Assembly: GCA_030042795.1 (NCBI GenBank)
Contig: JASHYZ010000529.1
Location: forward strand, 1 to 5,432
Length of the DNA stretch: 5,432 nt
Direction: 5' to 3'
Origin: Terriglobia bacterium
GTDB taxonomy: Bacteria > Acidobacteriota > Terriglobia > UBA7540
A program made the translations under genes and the position numbers. Below are positions 1 through 5,432 of this stretch, in pieces. A model generated the notes under the pieces. The model saw nothing but the letters and a program-made list of their open reading frames with translations. It ran no database searches and had not been told where the DNA came from. The stretch's first letter is position 1. The number at the start of each line of letters is the position of its first letter.

Positions 1-602
1 GCGGGACGGCGCGGTTTGTGGCCGCGGACATTTCGCGGCCGGACGACGCCAAGAAGATCACGGAGGAAACGCTCGCGGCGTTCGGCGGGCTAAACATTTT
101 GGTGAACGACGCTGCGGCTTTCGTCCTCAAAGGCTTTGCCGCCACCGTCGAGGACTGGCAACGCTCGCTCGGCGTTAACGTGATCGGAAGCGCGATGGTG
201 ACCGCCCACGCCGTGGAAGCCATGAAGAAGACGGGCGGAGCCATCGTGATGCTGGGCTCGATTTCAGCCTTTTGCGCGCAGCCTGACTTTTTCGTCTATA
301 GCGCCACCAAAGCGGCTTTGGTGCAGATGACGCGCAATATGGCGATGGACCTAGGACCCTCCCGAATTCGTGTGAACGCCGTTTGCCCGGGAACCATTCT
401 GACAGCCGCCTCCATGAACCACATCACGAAGATCGGTTCCACGGTTGAGGAGTTCAATCGCACCGAGGGCGCAAAGACTTTTCTCGGCCGAATCGGTCAG
501 CCTCGCGAGGTTGCTCATGCCATTCGCTTCCTTGTCTCGGACGAAGCGTCTTACATTACCGGCGCAACGCTGATGGTGGATGGAGGCTACTCAGCTATGT
601 AG
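1..602 (+). CDS. SDR-family NAD(P)-dependent oxidoreductase, 5'-truncated by window edge
   Basis: Classical short-chain dehydrogenase/reductase, probably a cytoplasmic NAD(P)-dependent alcohol or sugar dehydrogenase. The open frame runs in from the left edge (first full codon at base 3), so the N-terminal TGxxxGIG dinucleotide-binding loop is outside the window. The GTG at 18 encodes an internal Val within RFVAADIS and is not a start. Counting from that Val as 1: Asp4 of the ADIS adenine-contacting motif, NDAA at 30-33 (a variant of the usual NNAG), Asn54, Ser81/Ser83 in GSISAF, and Tyr94 and Lys98 in YSATK form the usual Asn-Ser-Tyr-Lys tetrad. CPGTI at 123-127 and a C-terminal VDGGY follow. 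The stop is TAG at 600-602 and the C-terminus is complete. It converges on the sugar-acid gene run. A role as the first pentose or aldose dehydrogenase, like the SDR XylB of Caulobacter, is inferred from context; the substrate cannot be read from sequence. A 2-keto-3-deoxy-sugar-acid dehydrogenase is an alternative. Confidence 0.9.
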   Translation, partial: GTARFVAADISRPDDAKKITEETLAAFGGLNILVNDAAAFVLKGFAATVEDWQRSLGVNVIGSAMVTAHAVEAMKKTGGAIVMLGSISAFCAQPDFFVYSATKAALVQMTRNMAMDLGPSRIRVNAVCPGTILTAASMNHITKIGSTVEEFNRTEGAKTFLGRIGQPREVAHAIRFLVSDEASYITGATLMVDGGYSAM

Positions 603-643
603 CCTAGAATAGTCGTGAAGCGGCAGGACCTTCGCCGGTGGCC

Positions 644-1816
644 TCATTCGACCACCTCAAACTGCTTCAGACTTTCTTCATCGATGGTGAGGCCCAGCCC
701 CGGTTTGGTCTCGTCTAGCTCAATGTAGCCGTCGTGCGGCGTTGGCTCGCCTTTGAAGATGTACCAGAAAAGTTCGTTGCCCACCTCGACGTCCACTGGC
801 GGGAAGAACTCCGCGATGGGTGAGTTTAAGCTTGCCATGACGATGTGATAGTTGTGCATCTGCCCGGCGTGAGGAATCACCGGCACTTCGTAAGCCTCAG
901 CCATCGCCGAGACTTTGCGTGCTTGCGTGATGCCGCCCACGCGGTTGGTATCAAACTGAATGATGTCGAGCGCGCGCGCGTCCAACATCTCGCGGAAACC
1001 GTATTGAGTGAACTCGTGCTCGCCGCCTGAAATCGGCACCCGATGCATGGCTTTGAGCTCCGCGTACCCGGCAATGTCATCCGGGATCACGGGTTCTTCC
1101 AGCCAGCGGAGGTTGAAGGGTTCCAGCAGCCGGACCATGCGGCGAGCATATTCCAGAGTCCAGCCCATGTATGCGTCAGCCATAAGGTCGATGCTGTCGC
1201 CGATGGCCTCGCGCACCGCGCGGACCAGTTCCAGGTTGCGCTGCATACCCTCGGCGCCGTCAACTGGCACCCATCCAAATCTTAGCTTCATGGCGCGAAA
1301 TCCTTGCTCCTTGTAACGCCTCGCCTCGCGCGCCATTTCTTCGAGCGGCTGGCTGTAAAGCCGGCTGGCATACACCGGGATTTTGGGCTTCGTCTTGCCG
1401 CCCAAGAGCCGGAATACCGGCTGCTTCACAATTTTTCCCATCAGGTCCCACAAGGCGATGTCCACCGCGCTGATGGCAGCCATTCCAATCCCTTTGCGGC
1501 CGAAGGCGATCGTACTGCGATACATGTGCTGCCAGAGAAATTCGTAGTCGAACGGGTTCTTGCCCACCAGGACCGGTTTCAAGTAGATGTCGATGATCTG
1601 CTTGGCCACGCGCGGGGCCAGCGCCGCGTTGCCGATGCCAATCTCGCCCGCGTCTGACGCGACTTCGACAATCAACCAGCTATGAAAGCGGAACGTCCCC
1701 ATAGAATCGGCTGGAAGCTGGAGCAGGTCAACAGGGTTGGTGCAAAAGTGTGGTTGCGGAGCCACGGTCTCTTGCTTCCACTCCACCACTCGCGTGCGTA
1801 CTTCGGTGATCCTCAC
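644..1816 (-). CDS. Enolase-superfamily acid-sugar dehydratase (L-rhamnonate dehydratase-like)
   Basis: Mandelate racemase/muconate lactonizing-type enzyme of 390 residues, the usual family length. Such enzymes use Mg2+ to abstract the proton alpha to a carboxylate and eliminate water from an aldonate, giving a 2-keto-3-deoxy acid. The N-terminal capping domain is about residues 1-130 and the (beta/alpha)7-beta barrel about 140-360. Metal ligands appear to be Asp214 (MADAYM), Glu240 (WLEEP) and Glu266 (GGEHEF). Asp289 (QFDTNR) and His316 (VIPHAG) form the expected His-Asp general acid/base dyad. The GGEH, PHAG and MHNYH signatures and the basic N-terminal His23/Arg43 resemble L-rhamnonate dehydratase. 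Strand two carries Lys177-x-Arg179, so the exact substrate is open. The open frame extends upstream to 2095, but that part lies inside the aldehyde dehydrogenase gene and has no family similarity. GTG at 1816-1814 gives the family-like start RITEVRTRVVEW and has AAGGAGG 10 bases upstream. It is last in the minus-strand run. With the neighbouring genes, a pentonate (xylonate or arabinonate) is a plausible substrate, by inference. Confidence 0.9.
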   Translation of the reverse strand: MRITEVRTRVVEWKQETVAPQPHFCTNPVDLLQLPADSMGTFRFHSWLIVEVASDAGEIGIGNAALAPRVAKQIIDIYLKPVLVGKNPFDYEFLWQHMYRSTIAFGRKGIGMAAISAVDIALWDLMGKIVKQPVFRLLGGKTKPKIPVYASRLYSQPLEEMAREARRYKEQGFRAMKLRFGWVPVDGAEGMQRNLELVRAVREAIGDSIDLMADAYMGWTLEYARRMVRLLEPFNLRWLEEPVIPDDIAGYAELKAMHRVPISGGEHEFTQYGFREMLDARALDIIQFDTNRVGGITQARKVSAMAEAYEVPVIPHAGQMHNYHIVMASLNSPIAEFFPPVDVEVGNELFWYIFKGEPTPHDGYIELDETKPGLGLTIDEESLKQFEVVE

Positions 1817-1826
1817 AAACTCACAA

Positions 1827-1833
1827 CCTCCTT
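1827..1833 (-). promoter_or_regulatory. Strong ribosome binding site (AAGGAGG) of the acid-sugar dehydratase
   Basis: The minus strand reads AAGGAGG, a near-perfect Shine-Dalgarno sequence, ending 10 bases before GTG at 1816. It lies in the 40-base gap after the aldehyde dehydrogenase stop. It decides the start of the downstream gene in favour of 1816 over the longer open frame to 2095. Confidence 0.75.
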
Positions 1834-1856
1834 GCCCGTTACGGTGAGCACCGCCG

Positions 1857-3461
1857 TCAGGTTTGGCGAGCGCCGGAAGTAAACTGCCCTCCGACTTGGC
1901 GCCAGATTCCACGCGGGTTCGCATCTTGCAACTCCGCGGGCAGGGCGGAATCAGGAAAATCCTGATAACAGACCAGCCGCGTGAATCGCAATATCGCCCT
2001 GCCGCCCACCGAAGTGCTGCGGCCGTCAGATGTCGCAGGGAAGGGCCCGCCGTGAACAATGCCGTTGCACACTTCGAGACCCGTAGGGAAGCCATTGAAG
2101 ATGACGCGGCCGACCTTGGTTTCGAGAACCGCTATAAGGTCGGCGTACTCCCGAAGATCTTCCTCCGTACCGTGGATCGTTGCCGTCAGGTTCCCCTCCA
2201 TACGATGGGCGATGGCCAGCATTTCTTCCCGGCTTCCCGAATGAACCAGCACCGTAGAAGGGCCGAATATTTCAGACCTCAGGGTGGGATCTTCCAGCAG
2301 CGTCGCGGCGTCGGTTTCGAACAAAGCTGTTCCCGAGCGCGAGGCATCCCCTTCATCTTTAATCGCCGATTCCTGCACGGCCCGTGCCTTCACCCGAGGA
2401 CGGGCTGATCGTTCCACTACCCCACGACGATAGGCCGACGCGATGTTTCGGTTCAGCATGGTTCCGGGCGGCGTCGCGTTCATCAGTTCGGCCAATTGCG
2501 AGGCGAAGTGACTCGAGTTGCCGGTTGTAACCACGATTCCAGGGTTGGTGCAGAACTGGCCCACACCCAGCGTGACTGAGGCGTGGAGGCCCTTGGCAAG
2601 AGCTTCTCCACGCGATTCCAGGACGCCCGGCAGGATGAAGACCGGATTCACGCTGCCCATTTCAGCGTAAAAGGGTATGGGCTCGGGCCTCGAAGAGGCG
2701 ATTTTCATCAGGGCGGTTCCACCGGCTCGCGATCCTGTAAAGGCCACGGCCTTTACTTCCGGGTGCGCAACCAAGGCGCCCGCTACCTGGTGGCCGGCAT
2801 CGTAGAGCAGCGAAAAGACTCCCTCAGGCAGCCCCAGTCCCTGAGCCGCGTTTCGGATTGCCATCCCGGCGAACTCGGCCGTTCCCGGATGCGAGTAATG
2901 TGCGAGCGCCACCACCGGATTACCGCCCGTCAGGGCCGATGCCGTGTCGCCACCCGCCACCGAGAAAGCCAGAGGAAAGTTGCTGGCCCCCAACACCACA
3001 ACCGGACCTAACGGTATCCGCAAGGAGCGAACGTCCGGCTTGGGAAGGGGCTGGCGTGCCGGATCGCCCGGATCAATGCGGGCGTCAACCCAGGAGCCCC
3101 CTTCGGCAATTTCAGCGAAGAATCGAAGCTGAAAGCAAGTGCGCGTCCGCTCATTCCGAATGCGCGGCGCCGGAAGCGCCGTCTCACGAACCGCCCTTTC
3201 CACGAGTTCCTCGCCAAACGCTTCGAGGTTGTCTGCAATGCGCCGGAGGAATGCGCCTCGTTCGCGACCCCGAAGACGGCGATAGGCCGAGAAGCTCTTC
3301 GCCGCCAACTCCGCCGCCTTGTCAACCCCCGCCAGTGAGGACGAGTGATACGCGGGCAAGAGTTTCTCGCCGGTTGACGGGTCAAAACCGTACAGGTCTT
3401 TGCCGCCCTCATGGCCGCGCTTATAGCCGTAACCGATGATCGAGTGTCCTGTGAGTTCCAT
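1857..3461 (-). CDS. 2,5-dioxovalerate (alpha-ketoglutarate semialdehyde) dehydrogenase
   Basis: NAD(P)+-dependent aldehyde dehydrogenase of the alpha-ketoglutarate semialdehyde (KGSADH) subfamily. It oxidises 2,5-dioxopentanoate to alpha-ketoglutarate, the last step of oxidative pentose and hexarate routes, in the cytoplasm. The length is 534 residues, normal for this long subfamily. Seen: GASNFP with oxyanion Asn161, FSVAGGDTASAL at 166-177, FTGSRAGG at 241-248, general base Glu267 in YAEMGS, nucleophile Cys304 in GQFCTNPG, EIFGP at 397-401, and HGGPFPATSD near 470-479; all are typical of KGSADH. Leu186 (VVALAH) stands where relatives have Lys (VVVKAH), a residue that normally contacts the cofactor ribose. 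ATG at 3461 is chosen because family members begin with M-x-LTG-x-x-IG. A GTG at 3512 would add 17 residues with no family match and would leave only 18 bases to the upstream stop. Neither start has a strong ribosome binding site, so translational coupling to the FAH-type gene is possible. Confidence 0.92.
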   Translation of the reverse strand: MELTGHSIIGYGYKRGHEGGKDLYGFDPSTGEKLLPAYHSSSLAGVDKAAELAAKSFSAYRRLRGRERGAFLRRIADNLEAFGEELVERAVRETALPAPRIRNERTRTCFQLRFFAEIAEGGSWVDARIDPGDPARQPLPKPDVRSLRIPLGPVVVLGASNFPLAFSVAGGDTASALTGGNPVVALAHYSHPGTAEFAGMAIRNAAQGLGLPEGVFSLLYDAGHQVAGALVAHPEVKAVAFTGSRAGGTALMKIASSRPEPIPFYAEMGSVNPVFILPGVLESRGEALAKGLHASVTLGVGQFCTNPGIVVTTGNSSHFASQLAELMNATPPGTMLNRNIASAYRRGVVERSARPRVKARAVQESAIKDEGDASRSGTALFETDAATLLEDPTLRSEIFGPSTVLVHSGSREEMLAIAHRMEGNLTATIHGTEEDLREYADLIAVLETKVGRVIFNGFPTGLEVCNGIVHGGPFPATSDGRSTSVGGRAILRFTRLVCYQDFPDSALPAELQDANPRGIWRQVGGQFTSGARQT

Positions 3462-3530
3462 ATGCTGAGAACCGCTGACCTCGGGAACACGTTTCGGAAG
3501 GGCGGAGTTCACACCGCCGCTACAGCTCTC

Positions 3531-4346
3531 TCATTCGACACGATTGCACAGCTCACCGATTCCGTCAATTTTGATCGCGATCTCGTCGTCGCGTTGCAGA
3601 GTGAAGTCCGTCGGAGGAACGATGCCCGTCCCCGTCATCAGCAGACAACCGTGCGGGAATGAAGTTTCACGGTAAAGATAGGCCACCAGTTCTGCAAAGG
3701 ACCTCTTGATGCTGCGGATCGTGGTGCCATCCGAGAACACAACGGCTCCGTCCCGTCGAATGCTGAGGTCAATTTTCGTGTCCGGCGAAAGAGGCTCTTG
3801 GGTAAGATAGACGCACGGTCCTAGGGCGCAGCTTCTGTCGTAAACCTTGGCTTGAGGCAGGTAGAGCGGGTTCTCACCTTCGATGTCGCGTGAACTCATG
3901 TCATTACCGATGGTGTAGCCAATGATGGCGCCACGGTTGTTGATGACAAGGGTCAGTTCAGGCTCCGGGACGCTCCACTTAGCGTCGCGGCGGATACGCA
4001 CTGGAGCACCCGGACCTACGACTCGATAGGGTGGAGCCTTGAAGAACAGCTCGGGCCGCTCCGCTTCGTAAACCTTGGCGTAGAAGTCGCCGCCGCCGGC
4101 GTCTTTGGATTCTTCCATGCGCGCGTCGCGGCTGCGATAGTAGGTCACACCGGCCGCCCACACCTCCTGGCTGCCGATCGGCGCAAGCAGGTCAGCCGGC
4201 GCCGGAGCGGGGCATGACGTCAGACCACGCGCGTCCCTAAGTGTGTCCGCTTCGTTGATGAGAGCGTCCCAGTCCGTGCAGATGAGCTGCGAGAAGGCGC
4301 CCGCTTCCTCTAACATGATGCCGTACCGAGTGCGAAACAGCTTCAT
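3531..4346 (-). CDS. FAH-family 2-keto-3-deoxy-pentonate dehydratase (KdaD-like)
   Basis: Fumarylacetoacetate hydrolase-fold enzyme of 271 residues, probably a 2-dehydro-3-deoxy-pentonate dehydratase that removes water to give alpha-ketoglutarate semialdehyde. It resembles, from memory, the Sulfolobus 2-keto-3-deoxy-D-arabinonate dehydratase over its whole length. Shared points are the MKLFR start, EVWAAGVTY at 61-69, [14 protein letters not shown] at 91-104, and [11 protein letters not shown] at 159-169. The Mg2+/substrate residues appear to be Glu128 and Glu130 (PEPEL), Asp149 (GNDMSSRD) and Lys167, each at a constant offset from the archaeal enzyme's. The C-terminal TGTGIVPP at 238-245 is the usual family motif. 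A 2,4-diketo-3-deoxy-sugar-acid hydrolase of the same fold is the alternative, but the NPLYLPQAK segment argues against it. ATG at 4346 is preceded in frame by TAA, so no longer form exists. GGGGAGGA lies about 15 bases upstream, unusually far. The gene sits between the glycoside-hydrolase-like gene (54 bases upstream) and the semialdehyde dehydrogenase, which would use its product. Confidence 0.88.
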   Translation of the reverse strand: MKLFRTRYGIMLEEAGAFSQLICTDWDALINEADTLRDARGLTSCPAPAPADLLAPIGSQEVWAAGVTYYRSRDARMEESKDAGGGDFYAKVYEAERPELFFKAPPYRVVGPGAPVRIRRDAKWSVPEPELTLVINNRGAIIGYTIGNDMSSRDIEGENPLYLPQAKVYDRSCALGPCVYLTQEPLSPDTKIDLSIRRDGAVVFSDGTTIRSIKRSFAELVAYLYRETSFPHGCLLMTGTGIVPPTDFTLQRDDEIAIKIDGIGELCNRVE

Positions 4347-4400
4347 AACACTTTAGCCTAGTCCTCCCCGGGCCTGAAATTGCTCTTTTACCGCAACCTG

Positions 4401-5432
4401 TTACGACGCGTGCCGTCCATTAGGACGTAGAGTCAGGGAGCCGTCCGGGTTTGTCTCCTGGTGACAAGCCCACTGCATCGGATAGCGCACTCCCTTCACC
4501 TCGATTTCCGCCCGGAGTTTCAAGCCTTGCCACTTTGTTCCTTTGGGTAGCACAAACTGCGCCTGACGGATTTTGCCGGGCAGCGGATAGCCTGCGTCCA
4601 GCCCTCCGGTGGCAAGTGCTTTCCCGTCGTTGCTTTCCACCGTCACTCGCAGCACTCCCGGCACCCCGGCGAGTCCATCGTTCGCGAAACCGACGATCAG
4701 CCCGAGATAGCCGCCGTCTTCGTAGCTCCAGATAAAAGAAGGCCTGATGGCATAGCCGATCTTTCGATTGATGGTGTCAAACCACTTCGGAGAATCGTGG
4801 TAGCAGTTCAGGAGGTGCTCGGCCTTGATGTGATGGAAATTCCAAAGCGACCAGTAGTTCACCCCTACGTCCATCACGTGGACAATGATGTCGCCAATTT
4901 CTGTCACGCCCTCGTGCTCCCGCACCGATCCGGGCGCACCCGAAGGCATGCCTTGTTCGAGCACCGCCGCCACCCAGGGAGGGCGATTGCTGAGAGCCTC
5001 GATCTGCTCGTTCTCAATAAAGATCGTGTCGCTGCGGACCCAGTTGGCACTGCGCACCGTGCGGTCCAGAAGTTCGGAGTTGCCGACGCGGCTGAAGTCG
5101 GGCTGAGTGTTGGTGGCGAGCGGGGTCTTGCTGAAGGCGTCGAGTTGAACCTCCAACATGTTGATCCAGGTGCGCTCCGCGGTGGGATAATCCGGGAAAG
5201 GGTTATTGGTGAACGGCCAGGTGTGCCCTTCGCCCCAGAAGCCGTACATGAACGTGTCAATGAACTCGACTGAGGGATTGCCGTTGTACTCAGCGGCGAG
5301 CAGCCCCACAAGCTCCTTGAATGCGTCCTGGAAGGCGGGATTGTCGAAGCGGGGCTGATCGTATGTCTCCTTGGCTACAAACCGTTTCGGGTCGCGCTTC
5401 CACTCGCCGGCTAGTCTCACCATCGGCACTTT
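4401..5432 (-). CDS. Glycoside hydrolase-like protein with C-terminal DUF4832-type beta-sandwich, 5'-truncated
   Basis: The open frame enters from the right edge and gives at least 343 residues. The GTG at 5429 is preceded in frame by a Lys codon and begins inside a barrel-like domain, so the true start lies outside. Counting from that GTG, residues 1-215 look like the later part of a (beta/alpha)8 barrel: VPMVRLAGEW at 1-10, then MYGFWGEGH at 61-69, whose Glu67 is a candidate acid/base, and a Trp-rich segment NYWSLWNFHH at 191-200. A second acidic site, IENEQIE at 138-144, could hold the nucleophile, but this is a guess. Residues about 222-335 form a beta-rich module with GFANDGLAGVPGVL, LDAGYPLPGKIRQA and the ending NPDGSLTLRPNG, as in DUF4832-type C-terminal domains. 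Secretion cannot be judged without the N-terminus. It is first in the minus-strand run that we can see, which suggests it releases a sugar fed to the downstream pathway. The family assignment is tentative and the substrate unknown. Confidence 0.7.
   Translation of the reverse strand, partial: KVPMVRLAGEWKRDPKRFVAKETYDQPRFDNPAFQDAFKELVGLLAAEYNGNPSVEFIDTFMYGFWGEGHTWPFTNNPFPDYPTAERTWINMLEVQLDAFSKTPLATNTQPDFSRVGNSELLDRTVRSANWVRSDTIFIENEQIEALSNRPPWVAAVLEQGMPSGAPGSVREHEGVTEIGDIIVHVMDVGVNYWSLWNFHHIKAEHLLNCYHDSPKWFDTINRKIGYAIRPSFIWSYEDGGYLGLIVGFANDGLAGVPGVLRVTVESNDGKALATGGLDAGYPLPGKIRQAQFVLPKGTKWQGLKLRAEIEVKGVRYPMQWACHQETNPDGSLTLRPNGRHAS

Noticed and set aside
621..637. Possible hairpin CGGC / GCCG between the converging genes, as a terminator
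   Set aside because: The stem is only four pairs with a nine-base loop and no T-run follows on either strand, so it does not support a terminator call.
1863..2408. Open frame of 181 codons on the + strand, opposite the aldehyde dehydrogenase
   Set aside because: It is antisense to a gene with intact catalytic motifs. Its translation is Arg-rich with no recognisable domain, as expected of a shadow frame in GC-rich DNA.
2858..3439. Open frame of 193 codons on the + strand, Pro/Arg-rich
   Set aside because: It is antisense to the N-terminal half of the aldehyde dehydrogenase, of low complexity and without family resemblance.
3510..3512. GTG as the start of the aldehyde dehydrogenase
   Set aside because: It would add 17 residues that match nothing in the subfamily, whereas ATG at 3461 gives the standard N-terminus. 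It is not excluded, because neither site has a clear ribosome binding site.
644..4346. Reading the cluster as a non-phosphorylative L-rhamnose pathway (rhamnonate dehydratase, SDR, diketo-acid hydrolase, lactaldehyde dehydrogenase)
   Set aside because: The aldehyde dehydrogenase has KGSADH rather than lactaldehyde dehydrogenase signatures, and the FAH-fold protein has the NPLYLPQAK segment of keto-deoxy-pentonate dehydratases. It remains the main alternative because of the rhamnonate dehydratase-like first enzyme.
4797..5273. Open frame of 158 codons on the + strand
   Set aside because: It is antisense to the glycoside-hydrolase-like gene, whose frame is longer and has recognisable motifs.

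Overview
The window is densely coding, fairly GC-rich (about 58-60% by eye) and bacterial in style. Gaps are short, GTG starts occur, and one start has a strong AAGGAGG ribosome binding site. It looks like a carbohydrate-catabolism locus from a free-living, probably soil, heterotroph. A lineage such as Acidobacteriota would fit the mix of families, but this is a low-confidence inference and nothing here fixes the taxon.

Layout: a short-chain dehydrogenase on the + strand (cut by the left edge) ends at 602. It converges on a minus-strand run of four genes. In transcription order, right to left, these are: a large glycoside-hydrolase-like protein with a C-terminal beta-sandwich (cut by the right edge, ending at 4401); an FAH-fold 2-keto-3-deoxy-pentonate dehydratase (4346-3531); a 2,5-dioxovalerate (alpha-ketoglutarate semialdehyde) dehydrogenase (3461-1857); and an enolase-superfamily acid-sugar dehydratase close to L-rhamnonate dehydratase (1816-644). 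Gaps in the run are 54, 69 (or 18 with an alternative start) and 40 bases, so one transcript is likely. No gap reaches 300 bases, and I see no RNA gene, mobile element, CRISPR array or long repeat.

Taken together, the genes describe a non-phosphorylative (Weimberg-type) pentose or acid-sugar pathway. The glycoside hydrolase may release sugar. The short-chain dehydrogenase may oxidise it to a lactone. The enolase-type enzyme dehydrates the aldonate to a 2-keto-3-deoxy acid. The FAH-fold enzyme dehydrates this to alpha-ketoglutarate semialdehyde. The aldehyde dehydrogenase then yields alpha-ketoglutarate. No lactonase, transporter or regulator is visible; they may lie outside the window.

The most interesting points are the enzyme combination (an enolase-type instead of an IlvD-type aldonate dehydratase, with an archaeal-looking short FAH-type second dehydratase) and a leucine in place of the usual cofactor-contacting lysine in the aldehyde dehydrogenase.
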